From Ectocarpus siliculosus (taxonomy: Eukaryota; Sar; Phaeophyceae; Ectocarpales; Ectocarpaceae), in contig FN649733.1 of assembly GCA_000310025.1 (NCBI GenBank), positions 4,237,640-4,301,639 on the forward strand: 64,000 nt of DNA, read 5' to 3'. Shown piece by piece: positions 1 to 11,800 of the stretch. Position numbers and translations under genes: made by a program. Numbering within the stretch: the first letter of the stretch is position 1; each line of letters begins with the position of its first letter. The notes below the pieces were generated by a model. That model was given only the letters and a program-made list of their open reading frames with translations, did no database searches and was not told the origin of the DNA.

Positions 1-148
1 GACTGGGCCTCAAGCGACACACGATGATACTGTGAACGCGTTAGCCAAACACCGACTGAGAAATCCCGATTTCCTCCTGATCCGCGGCGAGGAAAGAAAC
101 CAAATCTACTTGTTCCGCATGCTGGCTTCTTCGCAGCTCCGACCTCAC

Positions 149-3100
149 CTCTTCCAAGGGTGGACCCAATGAACAATAGCGCTGGCTTCTTGCATGCAGC
201 CGATGTACGGCTGCGCAAGTTGTCGGAGGAGCATCGCGTTGTAGTATACCCGGTTTGGGGAGAAGGTCTGCTGCACCAGGGCAGACGAAAGGGGCCAGGT
301 CGTGTGAACCTGATTGGGTTGGTTTGATGCACTCAAGATGAGGCGACATCCGACAAGATTGCCGGGCTGCGCATATAGCAAGATTGCCGGGCTGCGCATA
401 CAGCACAGGCGGGCGAAACAACGTGGAGTCAAACTCAACGAAACACTTTCATATTTGTCACAATGGAACCTACGCATCGGCGAGGTAACCGCGGGGTAAA
501 TTCAGCCGGCGATCTGGAATCGGAATGCGTAAGAAAAAAACTGGCTAGGCTAGAGTAGGCTGGCGAATAACTGTATGTTGATGGCGGTTTCTAGCAACCT
601 CAATGTACACAGAACGTCAACACCTGGACGAAGAACGATACTATGCGTACGTACCATCTCAGCTGGCTCCGGTGGCTCTTCTGGCCACAGGTGACTGCAC
701 GTTTCCGCAAACTCATTGAACTCGAAGCGAAGCTGTAAACGCACCTGGTGGGGCAGATCGAGGGGGGGGAAATCATACTGAGAAACTGATGACACCGTTC
801 AATTCAACTACCTATATGAAGCTTCGTTCTACGAACGATCCAGACGTCCAAGCGCTCACGACCGGCCTTGCGTGTCTGGACCCAGGACGATCTCGATGTT
901 GTGGCACCCCCGGTGCAGCGCGTTTCTCGGGGATATCCGTTTTGGCGTTTTCGATACTTGCCAAAGGACCCGTCTGCACGCTGAAGTCCGACACCAAATT
1001 AGTTATGCACAAATTCACCAGCCCGTTGCACTCAATTAAACTGAATATTCCGCAGGCCTTCCGACATGAATCAACAACACTATTATTCACGCACTAGTGA
1101 GTACCTGTTTTCGATGTGGAGTATGTCAAAAAGAACACGTGTGGGGCACACTATCTATCATAGTATTCGGAGGGGGGTGACCTCCTGCGGAGACTCTACA
1201 TACGGCACAACGACACGGTGGACATGCTTCCCTTGAACCCCAACAACGTTTCCCCAGTCGCACCTCTCCGAACCGCTTGCGACGAACCTCGATGCAGGCC
1301 TCGCACGATGGAGATTCCTCCCTGGGTCTGGGAGACGCACAGCGGTACAGCAGTAGCAGTACGGGGCGAGCGAGTAGGGTGGTTACGGAAGGTACTGTCA
1401 CGGCACGGGAGACATCGGTTGCGTCAGCTTGGCGGATTCTGCTGACAAACTCGAGATGCCCGAGCAAGCACGGATCGACCAACAAGGTGTAGAATCAAAG
1501 TGAACAAGACGTGAGGGCCGACATATTAGAGGGCTTCATGTCAAGGTTGGGCTTACAACCGGGATGGAGATCGGAGTGGTGAACCATGTCTCCTAAACCG
1601 CTCACACGGGCAAATTGCCGTTGATGTTCGCGGTGCCTAACAATGCCCCTTTCTTCATAGCAGATTTTGGCTATGAACACATGCAAACAACGGCGCACAA
1701 ACGTACAAGTCTTGTTGCTTGCACCTAGTAACGGGTAGACCCTTCATTATCAAGGGGGGGGCGCGAGGCAGTGCGTACCCCGTGCATGCAGCCACCGTAT
1801 TCAAACAATAATTACATGAAACGTTCCAATCCCCGCCTTCAGCAGCGAAGACAAAATGTGACATGCAATGGACCCACCCGTGATCATGATCAATTCGGTC
1901 TTCAGCAGTGGCGCCCTTTCTCCCGAGCACAGATGTCCATCTCAACGAAGAGGTCGTGGCCGACCCTCCTGAGACAATACGTGTTGTGAACATCACATGT
2001 GCTGTCAGTTGACTCTAGGCAAACTTCGCAGTTACGTAATCCTAAATAAACCTGGTGGCCAAGCATGTCGTCCACCTTCCTAGAATCTAGAATCATTCAT
2101 GTGGGAATCGAAACGAACATAACTCCTTTGTGAAGGAACCAATTCCCGTACAAATTCGAAGCCTGCCGTCGCCAGCGCACCATTGTATACCTTCTAGTCT
2201 ATTTGATGGACCATTTCCTGCAGTATTCCATGCCTGTTAGCGAGGCACTAATCGAAATCGTTATTTGGCGAAAACCAGGAAAGGCAATATGCACACACAT
2301 GACCAACATCACCGCCGGAACGAGTCGTCCACCAGCTCCGCATCAATTCCAGTCAGCAGCACGATCGGTTCCAGAGCTTGTAGATTGTTTCAACCCGACG
2401 AATAGCTCCACCAAGGTGGTATATCCTTACCTTTGCCTCCCGCCGTGGTATCCACAGCGATTTCCTCTTCCTGCATAAGTTTGGAAATGCAGTGGGCAGG
2501 AGAACCATTGTGACCCCCACTGTTGGGTTTGTCACTAACATATGTTGCACCATCCGATCGGAGCTGCATCGCAAGAGTTCTCAATTGTATATATTGAAAT
2601 GTTCCAATTGTGGGGTCGATACAGTTTACCGTATTTCTGGAGCTCGATTTGCCATCCGGCAGCATCTAAAGAACTCATTGAAGACCAATCCATCACACAA
2701 TCACTGTCCAAATTTCCGTGTAGAATTCCCCAACACAAAAACCAACCTCTTGCGTCTCTTCTTCCATCTCTGAGAAAGCTTCCAGCTCTGTCAGTCGAGA
2801 AACGTGCGCATCCGGAACCACAGATGGATCGTCATTCAAATCCCAGGGAGCGTCCAGCACGTACCACGTGTCGATTGTCTACAGCGTTTCGAATGCACAG
2901 TTTCGGGTATTTCACCAACGGAGAATCAAGGAAGGAGGGATAGGGGTTTGAGTCTGGGTTTCACTACGTGGAGGACTTGTGCCGCATCTTACCGCACGCT
3001 GGCGAAGCAGCGTTGTATTTGAAACGCTGTCCTAACCGGAATAGAAACTGATTCCAGACTGCTTGGGTTGCGATATATACATGGGATGGCTTTCCTCTTG

Positions 3101-4726
3101 GCAGCACATCCCGCTGCAGCCCCCGCACGTTCAGAAAACGTGGCTAGTCAACGGACTGTCAGCCTAAGCAACGAATGCAATCACGAGGGCGATCCACCAG
3201 GTTGTAAACAGCCTGCGGTGCCACTTGCTGATGTGACATGTGTACCGCATCTGCCTACCTTCTGTGACCGGAGTTCCTTGTCGATGCTGACCTCGACGCT
3301 GCCCAACGAATCATCGCACGAACCGCGATCCCAGTCCCAAAGCTCCACGCGAAGGACAGCCCCGGCCCTGTCAGAATAGAATGTGATCGCAGCGAACAGC
3401 AGGCACATTCCAGCAATATAATCATGTGGACGCCACACAAAGAATGGTTACCAAAAAGCCAAAGGCACACTTCGACGGACTGGCTGGGGTAGGGGGAAAT
3501 CTAAACTGCTCTGCACCCAGGGTCATTGGTATGTACGTCCGCAAATACGTCCCCCACCTTCTGACGGGCAGCGAAAAAGTTTCGTTCCAGACGGGGTTCA
3601 GGGTGTACTTGATGGTTCTCGTCCGGTCGCAAATTCGTAGCCGCTCCGACCATTCCTGGCCGGTTGATAGATACCTGGCCACAGAGATCACGCATACAGT
3701 GGCACCTCGACCAATTGTGACAGGGGCGGGCAATGTTCGCAGGTTGACCTGTAACTATGATGCCAATGGCGCGATGGCTACGTGTCCACCTTCACTAATG
3801 CAGGTATCTTCGTCTCTCTCGTGCCCACTCTGTATCCACACCGCAGGGCTTGTTATGCTTGTCACGTCGAGCTAGGCGGCATTCTGGTCGTACAGGTGAG
3901 GCATAAAATACCTGGAGTATTTGGCATGAACTTGTGACTTTCAACATGTGTTGTCCAGGAGCCATACATACCACGCCACGTACCACAACTGAAAACATGT
4001 TTATAGCGTTCATCAATAGCGCACCCGGCTACCTCAATACAAATATCTGCATACAAATAACTATAAATAGGTAGGAAATACTAACCTGCCAGTGAGGGCC
4101 AGGTTCACGTAGGGATCACTCTTCCCCAGCATGCCGTCCCTCGCCATCAGCCCCCTGGCTTCCACGACCTTCACGTGTAGAACCTGAACACATTTACATG
4201 TTCAAAGTATCGACAGCATTGTATTGGACAACGAGGTTCGGAAGCTGCGTGAGCGTATAAAGATGAAACATATTGATCCTGCACATGATGACTAGTAAAC
4301 GATGTTCGCTCATTTGGCTTTTCGCTTTTGAAACGCGTTCTCAACACGAACACCAACTGGTTTGCCAGGGAGACCATGCCCATCGCAGCATCAATATGCC
4401 AGAAGCAACGGGGAGAGCGGACGACGACCTATCGAGTCACCATACACTGTAGCAGTATGCCATTTAGGCCTCCGCTGTTGTATGCCAAAGGACTGACCAG
4501 CCCAAATGGGTGCAATGCCGTTCATGTCCAGATTCCGTTCATGTCCAGATTCTCTCTCACCCCGATTGATATTGTGGCTTTTCGTTTCGCCTTGAGCAGG
4601 ACCCGAGCGGGGAACATCCACGGGTTGATCGACCTGTAGTCCTTAACGCCATAGCGCTCCTCGTACAACTCACCCGCATTGATGCGACCGTGGGTATCCC
4701 TTGACGTGCCGGTTTGAAACGTTCTG
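149..4726 (-). CDS. C2-domain protein, spliced, 3' part only (runs off left edge)
   Basis: This is a minus-strand gene rebuilt from splice sites. The best exons, in 5' to 3' order, are about 4726-4561, 4183-4086, 3674-3558, 3367-3259, 2878-2747, 2470-2431, 744-655 and 270-149. Tentative exons at 1968-1878 and 1441-1288 would complete the phase chain. Exons 4183 to 3259 encode one C2 domain: a VVEARGL first strand, GKSDPYV, then TLNPVWNETF, then LRVELWDWDRGSCDDSLG. This fold usually binds membranes, often through Ca2+ held by Asp residues in loops like the DPY and DWD seen here. The next exon starts TWYVLD, typical of a C2 end, and continues as an acidic tail (EMEEETQE). The last visible exon (NRVYYNAMLLRQL...) resembles the helical segment before the membrane anchor in multi-C2 proteins, but this is only a resemblance. 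The start codon and further C2 units were not found. The C2 assignment is firm; the subfamily is not. Confidence 0.78.
3259..4183 (-). other. C2 domain, three consecutive exons
   Basis: Exons 4183-4086 (ends phase 2), 3674-3558 (phase 2 to 2) and 3367-3259 (phase 2 to 0) join without a frame break into one C2 domain of about 108 residues. Donors and acceptors are all GT and AG. Conserved landmarks are the GKSDPYV loop, the NPVWNE motif and the WDWD loop. The acidic loop residues are present, so Ca2+ binding is possible but not shown. Confidence 0.85.
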
Positions 4727-5397
4727 CTTAGCAATAACAGGACACATTGGCGGGAGTTGTTCGGGAAGAGCGGTGGTGCCACCCCCATTTTGAGGGTGGG
4801 TAATCCGTGAATTTTTGCACCAAAACTCTTTTGGGCATGGTCTGTTCGACGTGCGGATTTCAGGGTGCTTCTGTGCACGACCGTACGTCAGGGGCATCCA
4901 TTGTGCATGGAAACTGAAGCGCTTTCCCTCAAGTCCACCGGCAACAGGAGCGGGCGTCTTCATTTGAATACCACGGCTGCCACCAAAAGATGGAGGCCCC
5001 GACGCGCAAGTACAGTGCGAAGTTTTCGATGGCATTTAGTTAACGGGTAAAGTATATCCCCATGATTCCTCCAACAACGATGTGCGAATTTGGCTCGCTT
5101 GTGTGAACAAAGGCATGTTTGACACAACTTCCCCTCTCCATAATGATGCTTGCGTACTTGGAGCGGACCAGCGCAGTCCCGATTCGGCGAAGGCCCGGGT
5201 TTTACCAGGGGGCGTGAGCCAGAGTTCCGAGAAACAAGCACACATCTGGTCTGAGGATTAAGGGCTTCGGGCCTCCCCCTTCATCCTCCGGGACACGGGT
5301 AGGAATAATGTATAGAAGAACAGATAAATCTGCACAACAAAGTGGAGAACCAAAGATCACCAGTCAAGGCAAAACACCAACAAGAGTCGCTTGACAA
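4727..5397. other. no gene assigned
   Basis: Several open stretches lie on both strands, but none has convincing splice sites plus recognisable protein. The upstream exons of the C2-domain gene may lie here or further right. Confidence 0.4.
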
Positions 5398-5588
5398 TAT
5401 CCTTGCACCCCTGCTAGATCGGGGTGTATTCGCAGCCGGGGTTTCACCGAACCAATCTGTTCACAACAAGCACACAGAAACAATACATTATGTACGAAGT
5501 ACATTTTTTGTGTGCTTGTTGGACATGGCTTGGTATGGTGGAACCCTGGCGGCGAATACACTCCGATCTACCAAGGGGTGCAAGGATA
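5398..5588. mobile_element. 191-bp foldback/MITE-like element
   Basis: The two ends are a perfect 14-bp inverted repeat (TATCCTTGCACCCC at 5398-5411, its complement at 5575-5588). Complementarity continues inward for most of the element: the GATCGG-GTGTATTCGC and ACAAGCACACA segments are mirrored on the right arm. It has no coding capacity, so it is probably a non-autonomous DNA transposon. A target-site duplication was not clear. Confidence 0.75.
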
Positions 5589-5679
5589 GAATCAGGCAAA
5601 CTTAGAAGGTCGTCTTGGCTGGTGTCATTTGATATTTTGGCGTTCAATTGTTTTTCCTTGGCATCGCATGCCGAGCGGG

Positions 5680-5925
5680 AGCGATGGGCTCTCTCTCAAT
5701 TTTGTGTGGATCGGGCCTTCCTGACAAACATGGCGACCTCCTGGATGTTGTCCTTGACCATGCCTACACAATACAGTCCGCAGAACCCCGTGCGCTCAAT
5801 CTAATCGAGTCAGTCGCTCGGGGGTAGCGCTTTTGTAGTCGTCGACCATGCATGCAACGAAATCCCCATTCAACTCCGCGAGCCAAAAGTTGTCACGGAC
5901 GCAGAAAATATCGAAATCAACTTGC
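5680..5925 (-). pseudogene. possible GNAT N-acetyltransferase exon(s), fragment
   Basis: On the minus strand, an open segment ending near 5800 reads FWLAELNGDFVACM. This matches the central strand pair of GNAT acetyltransferases (xxWVAExxGxVVG). A second segment near 5765-5700 reads GMVKDNIQEVAMFVRKA, like the following GNAT strand that leads to the acetyl-CoA loop. The RGxGxG/A loop itself was not found, and no splice pair with matching phase could be fixed between the two pieces. The fragments may belong to a real spliced gene whose other exons I cannot see, or to a decayed copy. Confidence 0.35.
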
Positions 5926-6167
5926 CCCGTCCACGAAGTTAATATCTACGAGACCTCCGAGTTCCACCGCTTGCAGGTGGGCGCTCCGTGGTAAGGCATC
6001 GTAAAAATAATTAACTCTAACGGAAGAAAACATACGCCGTTTGACATTTTGCGTAGTTTGACCGAAGCATTTAGCGGTATCTGATCTGACCAAAGCATTA
6101 TTCTACAAATTTACAGAGTGTTTCACGAATGTCCGATATCTGGCTAGGTACTGTCCTTGGTATGCTT

Positions 6168-6381
6168 ACCTTTCGCGTTTGCGAGATGAGAAGGATGAGA
6201 GGCCGAACATACCCGGAGGGTTGTCTCCGGTGACGCTCCAGTTCACAGTCGGCACCGGTAGTTGCAACCAAATACAGCAGCAGCACTGCCGTTCGTCGCC
6301 TACTAAGCACACAAAGTCGAGGAAGGACGCGTCTTTGTCGGAGGAGGTGTGCTCTATCGGCGTGTAGAAACACAGGCCACA
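6168..6381 (-). CDS. candidate coding exon, unidentified
   Basis: This is a minus-strand open stretch of about 65 codons with coding-like third positions. It is bounded upstream by a possible acceptor (CGATAG, near 6355) and downstream by a strong donor (GAAAG|GTAAGC, near 6168). The reading PIEHTSSDKDASFLDFV...VPTVNW...PPGMFGL was not recognised. It lies upstream of the GNAT-like fragments on the same strand and could be an earlier exon of that gene. A second frame through the same DNA is also open, so the frame is uncertain. Confidence 0.3.
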
Positions 6382-8869
6382 GAACCAACGAAAGGCAGCA
6401 TGCACGATAGATGATACTCAAAAATCTCCGGAGACATGTGTGTACTTCATGCGCCATCGTTGCAGTTTCCGGCTTTGTGCATGTACAGCAGTAAGTAGTT
6501 GGATCATGTGATGTTGGCGGGAGGATGCGAGGAGACGTTCCCCCGGCACGGTACAACCATGGCTAAACTATCCTTTCACAAGTTCATAATGGGTGCGAGG
6601 ATACATAGTTCAGTCACAGTCGTGCTGCTCTGCGGGTGTTTCTACTGCGTGTAGTATTTCTTCTCCCAGCTTCCAAGTTGACTCGATGGGTTCTAGAGCA
6701 GTACACATAGATGGTTGCTGTCATACGCATACTGCGGCGCTGTATTCCAACCCGAACCCTCTTCTGCCCCATCTCGAGCTCCCCATTGCTTGTAGTATTG
6801 AAATGTTTAAATACTTGTAATTTTGAAGAGTTATGGGGCTTTCCCTGGGTGGTACCTTAAATTAGCTTCGGCCTCATCATCATCTTTGTCTCAGTCGACT
6901 ATTATATTCAGTAGGGAGGTGTTTTGGTAAAGGGGAGAAAGCACACCTTTTTTTTCGGTGCAGACGACCAACAACACGCCCAACAACCAACACATCGGAG
7001 GCTGCGCGAGCGGCGACCTATGGCATGCGGGTCCTCCATTTCCGAGACATGATCAAGTGCATCACATCAGAAATAGTTGTGGTGTGCAGGAAGCGCTCAC
7101 TGCAGTTCATCAGTAGCGGAATGCCGCTCTCACGGTGCTGTGATGTGGATGTTGAAGCGAGTTTGGGGGACTCTTGCAGCTGCTTGTACATGACGTCCCT
7201 GACAGGTTTTCTCGATTCATCCGGATTCCGAATTCCGAATAGAGCCCGATCATACGCACAGCAAATGCCGACAGACTGTGTCTATTGCTGCTCAATTTAA
7301 GCGGCTACACCACTCTCACCGTTCGCTTACGGGGTGAAGCGATCGTGCCTCCCTCCTCTCCAGCTCTCCAGGGTTAGGCAGCAGCAAATGTCAGCACATG
7401 GAAGGTCGACTTTTTTATTGACAGACCTTGCGCGGGACTGTCACATCAGGTCATATAAAAATAAAAAAGGAACGAAATGCACGCTGGCGTTTCTGTACTC
7501 GGCAGTATTTCGTGAAGGTGATCAATAGTTTTGAAGTTTTGAATGTGGTACATACGGATTTCAGCACCTCCCTTCGATAAGGGTACATATGTATATTGCC
7601 TCGAACGTGTTTGGTAGTCATTCTTCTATTCTGTATACAATATACCTTAGCCTGACGACGTGGTGTTGTACAACATCCCTCACCGGATACGCAGGATGTG
7701 TTCGCCTCTCGAAGTTGCTGCGGCGACATGGACCGCGCCGCTACATAACCTGCGACCCAATAGAGTGAGACAAATGCGGACATGTACATGTGTGCATGCG
7801 CGCGGACCTTTGTTATAAACTGCTGTTGATTGCGGCCCAACTAGAAAGACTGACGATCGGTCCAAGTGGCAAGAGCTACGCGTAGTGTACCTACATACTC
7901 CCGCATTCGCTAAGCTTGACCTGGAGGAGAGCATCTCGCAGGTTGCGTGCGCTTGAAGCACCAGTACAGAGGGTGGAAGAGATGTATTGGAATTCCATCC
8001 CAGCATCTACCACACTCAGCAAGGCAACAACCTATGGTACTGAATCTAGTCTCCACAGGTCTATTGCCAGGGGTTGGATCACCCCCGGCTCCTCTCATGG
8101 TCGAAAATTCCACTGCTGGACAGGATTGATTGCAGTTTCTCCCCCTGGGCAATGCTAGACGTACAGTCTATTTAGCTATTCCGCCTAATCCTAGGATTGC
8201 ACCTACTCTACAGCAGTAGACATATCCCCACAACCCTGTCTTGCCCTCTCCCCAGCCCCCTGCCTCTGGCTATCGCTTTAACCTAACCCAATATGCTCGG
8301 TCTCTATCCCAAAGCCCCAGCCAGGAACTTCTGATAAAAACGGTCTCACAAAATCTAGATATTATTGGCACGTTCGCAGTGACCAATCTCAACACGTCGG
8401 CCTTTTGGTATAGAGCATGCTTTCCTGCCAACCAACAGCACTCACTCCTAGTCGCGAGCCCAGCTTTGACGGCGTCTGTCACATTTGTTCCCCACATCAC
8501 TCCTTTCTCTAAGAGGCTACTGTATTGACACCTCTTGCAGGAAAATGTCTACGGATCCAAGGAAACCTTGAGACGACTCGTCGTCTTCGCTATAAACACC
8601 GTTACTGCCTCGGCGCAAGTACATGTACACACCCGACCCAACTGATGCGGATGCGTTCCGCGGTCACAGGCCAACTAAAACACCCAACAAAGGATGCATA
8701 CCTTCGAAAAATAACAAACGGACAGAAAAGGGCCCAGACAAATCACGACAAACGCGATAATGGAACATAATTGTTGTTTCCAGGAGCTCCGTTTTCGCTG
8801 CTCCTTTCAGCAGCGTCCCTCGCCGGCCCAAGCACACCCGGAAAGACTGACGCATCACACATTATTTTC
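6382..8869. other. intergenic / 3' flank of the FKBP gene
   Basis: No supported exon was found on either strand. The part adjoining 8870 should include the 3' untranslated region of the FKBP gene. Open frames here are short and lack splice context or recognisable protein. Confidence 0.5.
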
Positions 8870-11800
8870 TCAGAATATTCTTCCGTTTCCTTCCTTTGCC
8901 CCGACCATCTCCACCTCTACGATTAGGGTCTCGTCGAAGCGACGAGCCATTCGCCGCGTTGCGCCGTAGCCTACCGGCCTGGGCTCAAGTGTGAGATCGA
9001 TGCAATCTTCCACCTGAAGGGGGCGAAAACAAAACAAGCAATTCACACACGATCAGGCATTAGAGGAAGTGGAGATGATGGTGCATTCAACAGGAGAGAG
9101 GAGAGGCAATGTTATCGACCTCGCACTTGACCTGCATGAAGCAGCGTGGACCGACGCCAGCTCTATTCACCTCTGTTGTACCGATCGACATGAAGGCTAC
9201 ATACATACAGCGAAGGTCGATGGGGAAATGTTCAGGCACAGATACCATGGTAGAAGATGCCGTAAAACACCGTGGGGCTAGCAGCATCTGTTCACGAGAA
9301 GAAGGATAAACGCACGGGTTCAAGCTTTGCGCTTTGCACGGAAGAACGTTGAAGTTCCAACATGACAGTAGAGCTGCGCGACATCATTACGTACAACAGT
9401 AGTTGAATATTCACACTATAGGCAGGCTAGAGCGTCGAGCCGTATCGAAGCGCTGCGAGATCCGAAGCGCCGGCGACCATTTCGGGAAATAGCACAGACG
9501 TTCGAGGTCATATGCATAGCTCGATCCAAATTCTGCCCGAGTAAATTGAAGTACGTCCCTACCAATGAAGATTAACGCTCTGCATTAAGATCGATCTCGT
9601 CCAGCCCATAACCACCGAGGGTGGCGATGATGCACATCCACGGAACCCCCGAAAAAACGCAAAGAGGCTCGCGAAACCTGTGAAAGAGTACTAGCAACTG
9701 ACCGCTGACTAACCTTTGCTAGAGCCGCGCCAGGCACTCCGGACATAACCCCCATGTCGATCTCCGTGGCGCACTTGGGGTCTTGCTTCTTCCACCCCCT
9801 CTCCGGCCTCACCGCCACTCGCCGCACGCCCCCCACCCGCATGCCAACTACCCCCTGGAAGTCAAGTTTCCCCCAAAAGCAAAAAAGCACAGTTGGCATC
9901 AGGTATCGCACCCTTACACGTCGGCAGGGGGAGTCAAACAAACAGGTGGTAGGCAGATTCTTAACGTAGAGATCAACGTTCTGTTTTCGGCAGCGTCAAG
10001 ATTTGTTTCAGACTGCAGCGGAATTGCCGGAGGTAGGAGCAAGAGGGCCTCTGATCACCCGGTGGAACACCAGGCAACAAACAAATGACCACGCGTGTCA
10101 ATGAGAAGGGTGCCGTGCTACGGAAGATGGGTGGGATAAAAGGTTGCCCATTGGGCGTGGTCTTCAAACTTGCAAGACAACATGTTTCGGGATTCGGGGT
10201 TTGTGGCTCTACCTTCCGCTCTTCTTCGCCGTTCGTTGGCATGTTCAACAACAGCATTAATATAGGTTGATTCTCAAACCAGAACGTGGCAAAAACGGAT
10301 GATACCACCCACCGTTGCCGGCATTGTCTCGCAAGGCCAGCGGGGTGGGCAGTGAAGTTAGAACCGCGATGTCTGTGCCAAGAAAGACATCTCGAGCATT
10401 CTACCCCCTCCTCCCCCCGGGACTACTGTCAATGTGCTTGCCTCATCGACGGCGCTGATGAGCCTTCCAGAGCCAAGCGGTACCGTCAACACGTCTCCCT
10501 CCTTGTCATCATCTTCCCCGTAGCCTAGGGAAAACACCGACTGGGTCTGCAATAACACACGTGGGCGTGAGTGTTAAAGTATCTTCGCGTGAGTCCGTGG
10601 TCGAACAGCGCTGGCATCACGCCCCATGTTCATGGATTCCTCGCTGCAGCGAAGGTGCGTTTATCGCCATGTCGTCACGTGTGCCTCCACTACCTAGGGA
10701 TCCGGGCAACACAACACCCGCATTGGTTCGTGGATAAGGTGTACACGTTGGCTCGGCCCAACAGGATGGTGACAGGTTACAAAGGCTTCCTTACGCAACT
10801 ACTGAGTGACAGCAGTAGCTTTCCCAGCACATGGCAACCAAACCAAACCACGACGCATTTCAAAGGGACCAGGGTCCACTTGCTGGAAAACAGCAAAATG
10901 TACACCACTGCTGTACATATGGCGAGAGGCCTGACACCAAACGACGAGCAAGGAAATGTTTTGAAACAACAACGATCGGGTTTGGTCATACATCCCGTTC
11001 CTGGCACCCCAACCTCATATCTCCACACATTACTAAAACAACGTTGTTCTTGGTGACCCAACCGCACCTCTCCGGAGATACCGTCGTAGCTTCTCTTCCC
11101 CAGTTTCTCCACACGGTACCTCATGTCCACAACGTTTGCGGGTTTCACCTTGCGGGTTTTGAAAAAGCATGGGTAACCAAACGACGAAGGACATATCCGA
11201 GAAACATCCACGGGGCACGAACCTCGGACAAGACGCGAGGGCACCCAACACAATGTCGCGTCAATCAAACGGTGGTTGGAACTGCAGGGTGATGCGGCAC
11301 CAAGGGTAGCCCATATCCTAACACTGTTCCAAATATGCCGTTTCAGCGTCTACAGTGTGTTGATGGTGACGATTGAGAGTTGGCGATGGGCAGCAACTCA
11401 TCCGAAAACAACACGTGTGCCCATGGCTGAATGTGTCCGTGGCCCTGACTTGAAGTTGACCTGTCTAAGGGGAAACTTCAGTCGGAAGGCGGATGGCCAA
11501 GGGGAGACAAGAGACGGCTTGACATACAAAAGATACTCATATGTCAATACGACAAAAATACACCAAATCGCACCTCATGCCAATCCCACTACCTTAATGG
11601 TCTGTCGTGAAATTTTTACACTGCTGCATCACATCTGAACAATTTCACCATCACCGACGGCAAGACGAACACTCCGACAACAGTAACAGTAACGGCCAAA
11701 TACTCCACTGCGGACCCTCCCCGAATCGCGCAGTCGCCATCCAACCACCATCAGCCCCGCACCTCAGGCCCGACCCCGATCTTGAGGTCTTTGAAGCGGA

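Noticed and set aside
1126-1485. 119-codon minus-strand open frame read as an independent gene
   Set aside because: Only the part at 1288-1441 has plausible splice sites in phase with the C2-domain gene. The rest has no recognisable content.
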